A stretch of DNA of 64,000 bases from Enterococcus_E cecorum_B (GTDB taxonomy: Bacteria; Bacillota; Bacilli; Lactobacillales; Enterococcaceae). The notes beneath the pieces were generated by a model, which saw only the letters and a program-made list of their open reading frames with translations, was not told the origin of the DNA and ran no database searches. Positions 9,485 to 17,924 of the stretch are shown in pieces. Location: positions 1 through 64,000 of the forward strand of contig CAMMST010000002.1 of assembly GCA_946499615.1 (NCBI GenBank), written 5' to 3'. Position numbers and translations under genes: made by a program. Position 1 is the stretch's first letter. Every line of letters begins with the position of its first letter.

Positions 9485-9509
9485 AGTGACTGAACAGTAA
9501 ATAGTCACT
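9485..9509 (+). promoter_or_regulatory. Inverted repeat in the ACP 5' leader
   Basis: A perfect 7-bp inverted repeat, AGTGACT (9485-9491) and AGTCACT (9503-9509), lies between the promoter and the GGAGGTG ribosome site. It starts about 5 bp past the -10, so it could be an operator or a leader hairpin. It does not resemble the FapR or FabT sites I know. Confidence 0.4.
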
Positions 9510-9521
9510 ATTTGGAGGTGA

Positions 9522-9770
9522 ATGCCCGTGACACGAGAAGAAGTATTCAGTAAAGTGGCAGCAATTATTGCCAAACATTTTGAAATCAACGCAGAAGATG
9601 TGAAAGAAAATACGAATATTAAAGACGATTTAAATGCTGATTCAATTTCTGTAATGGAGTTCGTTTTAGAATTAGAAGATGAATTTGGTACAGAGATTTC
9701 TGATGAAGATGCAGAAAAAATCGAAACAGTGGGTGCGGCGGTAGATTATATTGCTAGTCACTTAGCTTAA
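9522..9770 (+). CDS. acpP: Acyl carrier protein (PlsX-linked)
   Basis: An 82-residue ACP with the phosphopantetheine attachment motif as LNADSISVMEFV; the serine follows the aspartate. The usual motif is DSLD/DSLE, so Ile-Ser after the serine is a variation. GGAGGTGAATG gives the ribosome site. Enterococci and streptococci often have two ACPs, one in the fab operon and one next to plsX; the E. faecalis plsX-linked AcpB is associated with use of exogenous fatty acids. By position this is probably that second ACP (inference). Confidence 0.92.
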   Translation: MPVTREEVFSKVAAIIAKHFEINAEDVKENTNIKDDLNADSISVMEFVLELEDEFGTEISDEDAEKIETVGAAVDYIASHLA

Positions 9771-9789
9771 AATTGTTTATGTGAAATCA

Positions 9790-9845
9790 ATCGCGCGGAT
9801 GATAAGTGAGGAAGTCTTGCTTGTACCGCGCGTATTTTTTATTTT
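9790..9845 (+). terminator. Terminator after the ACP gene
   Basis: A GC-only 7-bp stem (CGCGCGG at 9792-9798, CCGCGCG at 9826-9832) with a long loop is followed by a T-rich run. Confidence 0.75.
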
Positions 9846-9910
9846 TCGGACAAATAGTTTGGAAAAGTCATCAAAAAACTGATAAAAAGTCAATAATATC
9901 AAGGGTTTGT

Positions 9911-9938
9911 TTGCATTTTAAAGGGATTTTAGTATAAT
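9911..9938 (+). promoter_or_regulatory. Promoter of the rnc-smc operon
   Basis: TTGCAT (9911-9916) and a perfect TATAAT (9933-9938) are spaced 16 bp apart, about 40 bp upstream of the rnc start and downstream of the ACP terminator. Confidence 0.65.
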
Positions 9939-9979
9939 AGGAATGTATTTTCATATTAAAAGATAAAGGAATGTTGGTA

Positions 9980-10672
9980 ATGGATCAAAAGCTAATTACA
10001 AATTTAAAGGAAAACTATCAAATTATTTTTAATAATGTAAGTTTGTTAGAGCAAGCATTTACCCATTCGTCTTATGTGAATGAGCATCGCAATTTGCATC
10101 TATCTGATAATGAACGTTTAGAATTTTTAGGAGATGCCGTGTTAGAATTGCTCGTTTCACGCTTTTTATTCCAAACTTATCCAAATGTCACAGAAGGTAA
10201 GTTAACCAAACTACGAGCAGCGATTGTTAGAGAGGATTCTTTGTCACAATTTGCTAAAGAGTGCCAATTTGACCAAGCCATCCGTTTAGGTAAAGGAGAA
10301 GAAAATTCTGGTGGTCGCAAGCGTCCTTCTTTACTATGTGATTTATTTGAATCTTTCTTAGGTGCCTTGTATTTGGATCAAGGTTTAGAAGTGGTGGAAC
10401 AATTTTTAAAACAAGTTATCTATCCTAAAGTATTAGCTGGTGCTTTTTCACATGAGATGGATCATAAGACAAAATTACAAGAAATATTACAAAAAGCAGG
10501 CGATGTATTGATTGATTATCGTCTGATTAAAGAAGAAGGCCCTGCCCATGACCGACTTTTTTCAACAGAAGTCTATTGTGATCAAGTTTTAATTGGGACA
10601 GGTAGCGGTCGTTCGAAAAAACTAGCAGAACAAGCGGCGGCGGCTGATGCTTTAAGCCATATTGAAGAATAA
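9980..10672 (+). CDS. rnc: Ribonuclease III
   Basis: RNase III cleaves double-stranded RNA and processes rRNA precursors. The catalytic signature NERLEFLGDAVLELLVS is present, with the second acidic site in LCDLFESFLGALYLDQG, and a C-terminal double-stranded RNA binding domain (about residues 155-228) ends GRSKKLAEQAAAADAL. ATG 9971 is in frame, but the AAAGGA site abuts it, so ATG 9980 (9-bp spacing) is preferred. It heads the rnc-smc-HAD-ftsY operon and ends next to the smc start. Confidence 0.96.
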   Translation: MDQKLITNLKENYQIIFNNVSLLEQAFTHSSYVNEHRNLHLSDNERLEFLGDAVLELLVSRFLFQTYPNVTEGKLTKLRAAIVREDSLSQFAKECQFDQAIRLGKGEENSGGRKRPSLLCDLFESFLGALYLDQGLEVVEQFLKQVIYPKVLAGAFSHEMDHKTKLQEILQKAGDVLIDYRLIKEEGPAHDRLFSTEVYCDQVLIGTGSGRSKKLAEQAAAADALSHIEE

Positions 10673-10685
10673 GCGAGGAAACAAG

Positions 10686-13600
10686 GTGCATTTAAAAAGA
10701 ATTGAAATTTCAGGATTTAAATCATTCGCTAATCGCACCATTATCGATTTTGAAAAGAATGTCACGGCGATAGTGGGTCCTAATGGTAGTGGGAAAAGTA
10801 ATATTACGGAAGCGATTCGTTGGGTATTAGGAGAACAATCCGCCAAGAGTTTACGTGGTGGAAAGATGCCTGATATCATTTTTGCGGGTTCAGATGCTAA
10901 AAAAGCCTTAAATCTAGCAGAAGTAACTATGGTTTTAGATAATAGCGACCATTACTTACCGGTAGACTATGCCGAGGTTAGTGTGAAAAGACGCTTATTT
11001 CGTAATGGGGATAGCGAATTTTATCTGAATAATCAAAGTTGTCGTCTACGCGATATTCAAGAATTATTTATGGATTCTGGCTTAGGTCGTGAGTCTTTCT
11101 CTATTATATCTCAAGGGAAAGTAGAAGCGATTTTTAGTAGTAAGGCTGAAGATCGTCGCGGTATCTTTGAAGAAGCTGCCGGTGTTTTAAAATACAAACA
11201 AAAGAAAAAACAAGCAGAACAAAAATTATTTGAAACACAGGATAATTTAGATCGTTTGGCTGATATTATTTATGAATTAACCGAGCAATTAACGCCTCTT
11301 GCCCAACAAAAGCAAGCTGCGCAACAATTTTTAACTTATAAAGAAGAATTAACCCAAGTCGATGTTTCCTATGTCGTACATGAAATGGCACAAAGCAAAC
11401 AAGTATGGGAAGAAGAAAAAGTTCAAATTGCAAGTCTAAAGCAAGAAGTTCAGAAATTATCCCAAGCTTTAACGCAAAGTGAAAATGAATTATTGCGTTT
11501 ACGTCAAGAACGCGCACATTTAGACGAGCAGTTAGAAGCAAAAAACCAAGACCACCTACATTTAGTCGAAGCCTTGAAGCAAGCGGAAGGAAAAAAGGCG
11601 GTACTACAAGAGCGCTCTTTCCATCAGCAAAAAAATGCCAAAGAATTGCGTCATAATCTCGAACAAGTACAACAACAAATCGAACAGCTAGAAGAAAATC
11701 AGCAAACATTGATACAAAAGATTTCGCAAAAAAATGGACAGTATCAACAAATTGAAAAGCAATTAGCCCAACTACAGCAAGAATTAGCAAAATATCAAAA
11801 ATCTCCCAAAGAATGGTTGGAAGAATTACGTAACCAATATTTGGATCAATTGCAGGCTAAGACTAATTTGCAAAATGAATTAACATTTATCGAAAAGCAA
11901 AAGCAACAAGATCAACAAAAAAATCAACAGACCGTAGAAAAACAGCAAGATTTACAAGCAACCGTCCGTGAATCAAAAGCAAAATTGGATCAGTTGACGG
12001 TTGAAAATGAGGCGTTGCAAAATCAAGTTCAGGCAAAACAACATGCTTTAGCCGCTGCGCAAAAACAAGTGACTACTCAACAAGAGCATTTACAAAAAGC
12101 CCAACAGATGATGTATCGTTTGATGAATGAAAGTCAGCAAGTCCAAGCACGCCGCAAGACTTTAGCTGACTTGCAAGAAAATTATACGGGCTATTATCAA
12201 GGGGTACGTCAAGTCTTAACCCACCGTAAACAATTATCCGGAATCATCGGTGCAGTGGCTGAATTACTAGATGTGGAGCAACTGTATGCATTAGCGATTG
12301 AAACAGCTTTAGGAGCCGCTAGCCAACATATTGTGGTTGAAGATGAAAAAGCTGCGAGACAAGCCATCACCTTCTTGAAACAACAACGCGCAGGCCGGGC
12401 GACTTTCTTACCGTTAACAACGATTCAATCACGGAAAGTAACGGAAAATGTCAAACAACAAGCTGCTAGTGTTCCAGGATTTTTAGGTGTGGCGAGTGAA
12501 TTGGTGACCTTTGAAGAAAATCATCGGGCCATCATGGAGAATTTACTTGGCGCTACGTTGATTAGTGAAGATTTAGAGAGCGCCAATCAACTGGCTCGTC
12601 GTCTAAATTATCGCTATCGTGTCGTTTCCTTAGAAGGCGATGTGATGAATGCGGGCGGTTCGATGACTGGTGGTGCGAATAAACGTGCAGGCCAAACGAC
12701 ACTCTTAGGCCATCAACAGGAACTAAACCAGTTAAAAGAAAAAGAAGCCTCTGTCAAAGAACGTTTACTACAAGCGGAAAGTCAAGTGAAGACGTTCCAA
12801 CAAGATTTAGCGCACAAACAAGCTGAAGTCGAGAAAATACGTCAGGCGCTTGAGCAATTACGTATGAGCCAAACGACCAAAGAAAATCAGGTGGCCAATC
12901 AAGCTGAAAAACTGGCGCGTTTACAACAAGATTTAACCAATTTTGAGTATGAAAATCGCGAAATTACAGAATTATTAGCAGAATATGACCGTGATTTAGC
13001 CGATAAACAAGCACAATTGCAAGTAATGGTACAGCAATTAGCCAAACTCAATGATGAAATGGAGCAGCTAAACACGCAAGCTGATAATCTAGAACTGAAA
13101 CGAGAAGCCTTGCAACATGAATTATCTGATAAACAGGCCGAATTTGCAGTAACCAAAGAGCAAGTAAACCAATTGCGCCAAAGCTTTACAGCAAATAAAA
13201 TGGCCCTAGAAGAAGCACAAAAAAATCTAGAGCAATTGAATGTTCAACTATCGATGCTTGATGCGGACTTTTCTGATCAAGAATTAGATGAAGAGACTTT
13301 AGAGCAGCAAGTATCCCAGTTAAATGAACGTAAATTAGCACTCCAAGAAGAAATGCAGGCTTTACGAGAAAATCGTTATCAAACGCAGCGTCAAATCGAC
13401 GAACTCGATCAACAATATAATACTTACAATCAAGAACAAAAGGCGAAATTATCTCAGTTAACCAAACTAGAAGTTCAAGCCAATCGTTCAGAAATTTTAT
13501 TGGATAATCGCTTGAATTACTTGCAAGAAGAGTATGAATTATCCTTTGAACAAGCGCAAAAACAAGCCGTTGAACTAAGCGATATCGATCAAGCAAAGGC

Positions 13601-14276
13601 AAGAATTTATGAATTGAAAAAAGCGATTCAAGAATTAGGACCGATTAATTTATCAGCCATTGAGCAATATGAGCAAATCAAAGAGCGCTATGATTTCTTA
13701 ACTGGTCAACGAGATGATTTATTACAAGCGAAAAATCAGTTGTTTGAAACAATGAATGAAATGGATGAGGAAGTCAAATTACGTTTTAAAACAACTTTTG
13801 ATGCGATTGCGACTCAATTTGAACGCGTATTTCCAAATATGTTTGGGGGTGGACGCGCACGCTTGAGTTTAACAGATCCCCATGATTTGCTGAATACTGG
13901 TGTTGAAATTCAAGCCCAACCACCAGGCAAACACTTAAAGAGCTTAAATCTATTATCTGGTGGGGAAAGAACATTGACCGCGATTAGTTTGCTATTTGCG
14001 ATTATCCAAGTGCGTCCGGTACCGTTTTGTGTGCTCGATGAAGTGGAGGCCGCTTTGGATGAGGCCAATGTATTACGCTTTGGCAAATACTTACAGACTT
14101 ATCAAGATGAAACCCAATTTATTGTCGTCACCCACCGTAAAGGAACCATGGAAGCAGCCAATGTTTTATACGGGGTAACGATGGAAGAATCAGGTATTTC
14201 TAAAGTATTATCTGTCCGTCTAGAAGAAATTAGCGAAGGCGGTAATTTGAATAGAAAAGAGGACAATCATGATTAA
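10686..14276 (+). CDS. smc: Chromosome partition protein SMC
   Basis: SMC is the ATPase of the condensin-like complex that compacts and segregates the chromosome. From GTG 10686 it begins MHLKRIEISGFKSFA, the family N-terminus, with GCGAGGAA as ribosome site; the frame opens at a TTG inside rnc. Walker A GPNGSGKSN is at about 31-39. Two very Gln-rich coiled coils (about 165-500 and 670-1010) flank a hinge (about 510-660, with GGSMTGGANKRAGQ). The C-terminal head carries LSGGERTLTAIS and VLDEVEAALDEANV. Length of about 1196 is normal. scpA and scpB are not in the window. Confidence 0.97.
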   Translation: MHLKRIEISGFKSFANRTIIDFEKNVTAIVGPNGSGKSNITEAIRWVLGEQSAKSLRGGKMPDIIFAGSDAKKALNLAEVTMVLDNSDHYLPVDYAEVSVKRRLFRNGDSEFYLNNQSCRLRDIQELFMDSGLGRESFSIISQGKVEAIFSSKAEDRRGIFEEAAGVLKYKQKKKQAEQKLFETQDNLDRLADIIYELTEQLTPLAQQKQAAQQFLTYKEELTQVDVSYVVHEMAQSKQVWEEEKVQIASLKQEVQKLSQALTQSENELLRLRQERAHLDEQLEAKNQDHLHLVEALKQAEGKKAVLQERSFHQQKNAKELRHNLEQVQQQIEQLEENQQTLIQKISQKNGQYQQIEKQLAQLQQELAKYQKSPKEWLEELRNQYLDQLQAKTNLQNELTFIEKQKQQDQQKNQQTVEKQQDLQATVRESKAKLDQLTVENEALQNQVQAKQHALAAAQKQVTTQQEHLQKAQQMMYRLMNESQQVQARRKTLADLQENYTGYYQGVRQVLTHRKQLSGIIGAVAELLDVEQLYALAIETALGAASQHIVVEDEKAARQAITFLKQQRAGRATFLPLTTIQSRKVTENVKQQAASVPGFLGVASELVTFEENHRAIMENLLGATLISEDLESANQLARRLNYRYRVVSLEGDVMNAGGSMTGGANKRAGQTTLLGHQQELNQLKEKEASVKERLLQAESQVKTFQQDLAHKQAEVEKIRQALEQLRMSQTTKENQVANQAEKLARLQQDLTNFEYENREITELLAEYDRDLADKQAQLQVMVQQLAKLNDEMEQLNTQADNLELKREALQHELSDKQAEFAVTKEQVNQLRQSFTANKMALEEAQKNLEQLNVQLSMLDADFSDQELDEETLEQQVSQLNERKLALQEEMQALRENRYQTQRQIDELDQQYNTYNQEQKAKLSQLTKLEVQANRSEILLDNRLNYLQEEYELSFEQAQKQAVELSDIDQAKARIYELKKAIQELGPINLSAIEQYEQIKERYDFLTGQRDDLLQAKNQLFETMNEMDEEVKLRFKTTFDAIATQFERVFPNMFGGGRARLSLTDPHDLLNTGVEIQAQPPGKHLKSLNLLSGGERTLTAISLLFAIIQVRPVPFCVLDEVEAALDEANVLRFGKYLQTYQDETQFIVVTHRKGTMEAANVLYGVTMEESGISKVLSVRLEEISEGGNLNRKEDNHD

Positions 14277-15078
14277 ATTAGTAGCTATTGACTTAGATGG
14301 TACGCTTCTAACTGATGATAAAAGAATTTCACAAAAAAATTTAACCGTGTTGCAAAAGGCAAAAGAACAAGGTGTTAAAGTGGTTTTATGTACTGGGCGT
14401 CCATTAGCTGCCATCACACCATTTATTGAACAATTAGGATTAAACGAACCTGGAGATTACAGCATTACGTTTAATGGTGGATTAGTCCAAAAAAATGATA
14501 CTGGTGAAATCTTAAGTAAATCAGCGATGACTTTAGAAGATGTACAAAGAATTAGCCGATTGATGACGGAGCTAGATTTACCATTAGATGTCTTATCAGA
14601 AGAAGTGGTTTTACAATTACCGACTTCAACGAATCATCCATCCATTTATCCTGAATTAAATGGCTTATTAACTTATAAACCAGCTAAATTAGCGGATTTA
14701 ACCCCAGATGGTCTTTACAATAAGGTCGTCATGGCTTATCATCAAGAATTTTTAGACCAACAAATCGAAAAAATTCCTGCACAATTTAAAGCAGATTATG
14801 AAGTCATTAAAACACGTAGTAACTTATTAGAATTTATGCCTAAAGGAGTGACCAAAGCGTTTGGATTAGATCACTTGGCACAATATTTAGGGATGACCAG
14901 CGATGAAGTGATGGCTTTAGGTGATGAGGAAAATGACTTATCGATGATTGAATATGCAGGTATGGGTGTGGCGATGGCAAATGCAGTCGAAAAGGTTCGC
15001 CAAGCTGCGGATTATATCACTTTAAGCAATGAAGAAGATGGTGTCGCTAAAGCTGTTGAAAAATTTGTTTTAAAATAA
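14269..15078 (+). CDS. Cof-type HAD-IIB family phosphatase
   Basis: The N-terminal catalytic motif IDLDGTLLTDD gives the HAD nucleophile; motif II is in LCTGRPLAAI, and the C-terminal GDEENDLSMIEYAGMGVAMANA motif is that of the Cof/YidA subfamily. Such enzymes hydrolyse sugar phosphates or flavin/pyridoxal phosphates; the substrate cannot be predicted. The ATG overlaps the smc stop by 8 bp and ftsY follows after 17 bp, so it is translationally coupled in the operon, a position it also holds in related lactic acid bacteria. Confidence 0.9.
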   Translation: MIKLVAIDLDGTLLTDDKRISQKNLTVLQKAKEQGVKVVLCTGRPLAAITPFIEQLGLNEPGDYSITFNGGLVQKNDTGEILSKSAMTLEDVQRISRLMTELDLPLDVLSEEVVLQLPTSTNHPSIYPELNGLLTYKPAKLADLTPDGLYNKVVMAYHQEFLDQQIEKIPAQFKADYEVIKTRSNLLEFMPKGVTKAFGLDHLAQYLGMTSDEVMALGDEENDLSMIEYAGMGVAMANAVEKVRQAADYITLSNEEDGVAKAVEKFVLK

Positions 15079-15095
15079 AGAAAAGAGGTGTCATA

Positions 15096-16106
15096 ATGGG
15101 CTTTTTTGATAAGATTAAACGTGCTTTTACTGGGGAACAACCCACTGAAGAAGTAAGCAATGAACAAGAGTTACAGACACAAGAGAAATATGATAAAGGT
15201 CTTGAAAAAACACGTAAAACATTTGGTGAACGCATGAATGAGCTCTTTGCCAATTTCCGTTCAGTGGATGAAGATTTCTTTGAAGAATTAGAAGAAACGT
15301 TGATTGGTGCGGACGTAGGTTTTGAGACATCGATGAAAATTGCGGATGCTTTGCGCCAAGAAGTGAAACTCAAAAATGTCAAAAAACGTGCCGAAGTCCA
15401 AAATGCGATTATCGAAAAATTAGTCAACTTATATGAAGAAGAAGGGCTAAATGAAAACAATGCCTTGAACATTCAAGAAGACGGTTTAACAGTTATCTTA
15501 TTTGTAGGCGTTAATGGCGTAGGAAAAACAACCTCCATCGGGAAAATGGCGCACCAATATAAAGAACAAGGCAAAAAAGTCTTATTAGCTGCTGCGGATA
15601 CATTCCGAGCTGGGGCGATTGATCAGTTAGTTGTTTGGGGAGAGCGTGCTGGTGTCGAAGTGGTAACTAAAGCACCTGGTAGTGACCCTGCTTCAGTCGT
15701 TTTTGATGCGATTCAAAAAGCAAAGGAAGAACAGGCGGATATCTTATTAGTGGATACGGCTGGGCGTCTACAAAATAAAGTCAACTTAATGAAAGAGTTA
15801 GATAAAATCAAACGGGTGATTCAGCGTGAAATTCCTGATGCCCCTCATGAAGTCTTGCTTGTTTTAGATGCGACAACTGGCCAAAATGCGATGGTCCAAG
15901 CCAAGCAATTTAAGGAAACAACTGATGTCACAGGTTTAGTTCTGACTAAATTAGATGGTACGGCCAAAGGTGGGATTGTGCTAGCTATCAGAAATGAACT
16001 ACATCTTCCTGTGAAATTAGTTGGTCTAGGTGAAGGCATTGATGACTTAGAACCATTTAGTCCAACTGATTTTGTAGTTGGCCTATTCAGTGGATTACTA
16101 GAATAA
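15096..16106 (+). CDS. ftsY: Signal recognition particle receptor FtsY
   Basis: FtsY is the membrane-associated SRP receptor GTPase for co-translational targeting. An acidic A region (about 12-45) precedes the N domain and the G domain, with GVNGVGKTT (about 138-146), DTFRAGAIDQL, DTAGRLQNK and the TKLDGTAKGG closing motif. At 336 residues it has the short A domain usual in Gram-positives. AAAGAGGTG precedes the ATG. The ylxM-ffh genes that often follow are absent; a terminator closes the operon. Confidence 0.97.
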   Translation: MGFFDKIKRAFTGEQPTEEVSNEQELQTQEKYDKGLEKTRKTFGERMNELFANFRSVDEDFFEELEETLIGADVGFETSMKIADALRQEVKLKNVKKRAEVQNAIIEKLVNLYEEEGLNENNALNIQEDGLTVILFVGVNGVGKTTSIGKMAHQYKEQGKKVLLAAADTFRAGAIDQLVVWGERAGVEVVTKAPGSDPASVVFDAIQKAKEEQADILLVDTAGRLQNKVNLMKELDKIKRVIQREIPDAPHEVLLVLDATTGQNAMVQAKQFKETTDVTGLVLTKLDGTAKGGIVLAIRNELHLPVKLVGLGEGIDDLEPFSPTDFVVGLFSGLLE

Positions 16107-16121
16107 ATAATTTGATGAAAA

Positions 16122-16156
16122 ATTAGAAGAAGCGGCTAGTCCCTTCTTCTTTTTTG
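16122..16156 (+). terminator. ftsY operon terminator
   Basis: An 8-bp stem (AGAAGAAG / CTTCTTCT) with a 10-base loop and a following T-run, 16 bp past the ftsY stop. Confidence 0.85.
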
Positions 16157-16229
16157 TGATGGTGTACGTGAAGTTCGTCTTGTGTTAAAATGGTCCATGA
16201 CAAATGAAAGTAAAAGATTGGAGATTTTT

Positions 16230-17756
16230 ATGGATTATCAAATTTCCTTACCACAAATCCAAGAAATATTATTAAAAAAGCAATTATTAAAAGAAATTAT
16301 TATAGATGGTCAGTGGCATTACACACCCTCTGATAAAATCTTGGCAAAAGTATTTCATCATCTTACTTATGATTCTCGTGAAGTAGACCAGGATTCTTTA
16401 TTTTTTTGCAAAGGTTTAAACTTTAAAGAAAGCTTTTTAGCTCAAGCCATTGCCCAAGGATTAACTTGTTATGTCTCTGAAAATTATTATGAACAACAAG
16501 CTGCCATTGCCGTGATTGTTACTGATATTAGAGAAGCGATGGTGGTATTAGCTCAAGCCTTTTACCAAAATCCACAAGAGCAGTTATTCACCATTGCCAT
16601 TACGGGGACAAAGGGGAAAACGACGACCGCATATTTGACGCATCAATTAATTAACCAGATGACGAATCATAAATGTGCACTATTTTCTTCAGAGGAAACG
16701 ATTTTAGATGGCAAAACGAAGATGAAATCCTCGCTCTCGACTCCAGAAGCTTTGGTTATTTATCAACAAATGGCTCAAGCAGTTGAAAATCAGATGACGC
16801 ATTTGGTGATGGAAGTTTCATCACAAGCTTATAAGATTAAGCGCGTATTTGGTTTGACCTTTGATGTTGGTTTGTTTTTAAATATTGGCCATGATCATAT
16901 TAGTCCGATTGAGCATCCGACCTTTGAAGATTATTTTTACTGTAAACGCCAATTAATCTTGCACAGTAAAAAGATGATTTTAAATGCAGATATGCCTTAT
17001 TTTGATTTATTAGTAGAGACTTGTCAGCAAGCAAAAGTCGATTATCTTACTTTTTCAGAAAAATCAGTGACAGCAGATTATCAATATACAAGTAAAAGTC
17101 AGCATGATTTTATTTTGAAAGATCATCTGTTAAATCAAGAACAAGCCATTCACCTAGGATTAGTTGGTGAATTTAATCATGCCAATGCAACGGCAGCAAT
17201 AATGGCGGCACGTCTTGTAGATAGCCATTTATCTTTAGCCCAAGCTGGACAAGACTTAAGTGAAGTGAGTGTGCCTGGCCGAATGAATGCTTTTTATTTG
17301 GCAAATGGTGCATTAGTCTTGGTGGATTATGCGCATAACTATTTAAGTCTTAAAGCGGTCAGTCATGCAGCAAAACAACTTAAGCCAGACGGTAAATTAA
17401 TTATTTTAACAGGTAGTGCCGGTGGGAAGGCCTTATCTAGAAGACCGGATATGGGCAAGGCAATTAGTGAAGAAGCCGATGTTGCCTTTTTAACAGCGGA
17501 TGATCCAAATTTTGAACAAGTTGCAAGTATTAGTGAGGAAATCAAAGCCGCGATTACCAATCCAAGTGTCCAAGTCATTCTTGAAGAAGATCGCAAGCAA
17601 GCCATTTTGCAAGCACTAGCGATGGCTGATAGTCAAAGTGCAGTTGTATTAGCGGGTAAGGGCAGTGAAAAAACAATTAAAGTAAACGGACAAGCAACGC
17701 CGTATGAAAGTGATATTGAAATTGTAAAAGCTTATATTGCTGAAGAAAAAGCTTGA
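16230..17756 (+). CDS. murE: UDP-MurNAc-tripeptide synthetase MurE, probably L-lysine type
   Basis: A Mur ligase that adds the third amino acid to UDP-MurNAc-L-Ala-D-Glu. It has the ATP-binding loop TGTKGKTTTAY, the conserved MEVSSQAYKIKR region, the NIGHDHISPIEH motif, GEFNHANATAA and the C-terminal DYAHNYLSLKA. The substrate-selecting motif reads DDPN rather than the DNPR of diaminopimelate enzymes, which fits L-lysine addition. The frame opens at 16182, but a GGAG site just before ATG 16230 (MDYQISLPQIQ) marks the likely start, giving 508 residues. A terminator separates it from the flippase gene. Confidence 0.88.
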   Translation: MDYQISLPQIQEILLKKQLLKEIIIDGQWHYTPSDKILAKVFHHLTYDSREVDQDSLFFCKGLNFKESFLAQAIAQGLTCYVSENYYEQQAAIAVIVTDIREAMVVLAQAFYQNPQEQLFTIAITGTKGKTTTAYLTHQLINQMTNHKCALFSSEETILDGKTKMKSSLSTPEALVIYQQMAQAVENQMTHLVMEVSSQAYKIKRVFGLTFDVGLFLNIGHDHISPIEHPTFEDYFYCKRQLILHSKKMILNADMPYFDLLVETCQQAKVDYLTFSEKSVTADYQYTSKSQHDFILKDHLLNQEQAIHLGLVGEFNHANATAAIMAARLVDSHLSLAQAGQDLSEVSVPGRMNAFYLANGALVLVDYAHNYLSLKAVSHAAKQLKPDGKLIILTGSAGGKALSRRPDMGKAISEEADVAFLTADDPNFEQVASISEEIKAAITNPSVQVILEEDRKQAILQALAMADSQSAVVLAGKGSEKTIKVNGQATPYESDIEIVKAYIAEEKA

Positions 17757-17767
17757 TTTATGAAAAG

Positions 17768-17816
17768 AACAAGAGACGAGAATTAGTCGTATTGCCAGTT
17801 CTCGTTTCTCTTTGTA
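17768..17816 (+). terminator. murE terminator
   Basis: An inverted repeat (GAGACGAGAA at 17773-17782 with TTCTCGTTTC at 17799-17808) followed by a weak T-rich tail. Confidence 0.55.
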
Positions 17817-17924
17817 TGCACGTTACAATTGTAGGAAATTTAACAAAGTTCGCTTGCAAGTTGCAAAAATTCCGATTAAAATAAGACGGTAAGACAAAAT
17901 TTTTAGAATGTAAGAGGATTATCA

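Noticed and set aside
11266..11790. 174-codon minus-strand frame rich in Leu and Val
   Set aside because: It is the reverse complement of the Gln-rich SMC coiled coil; such regions regularly give long antisense frames.
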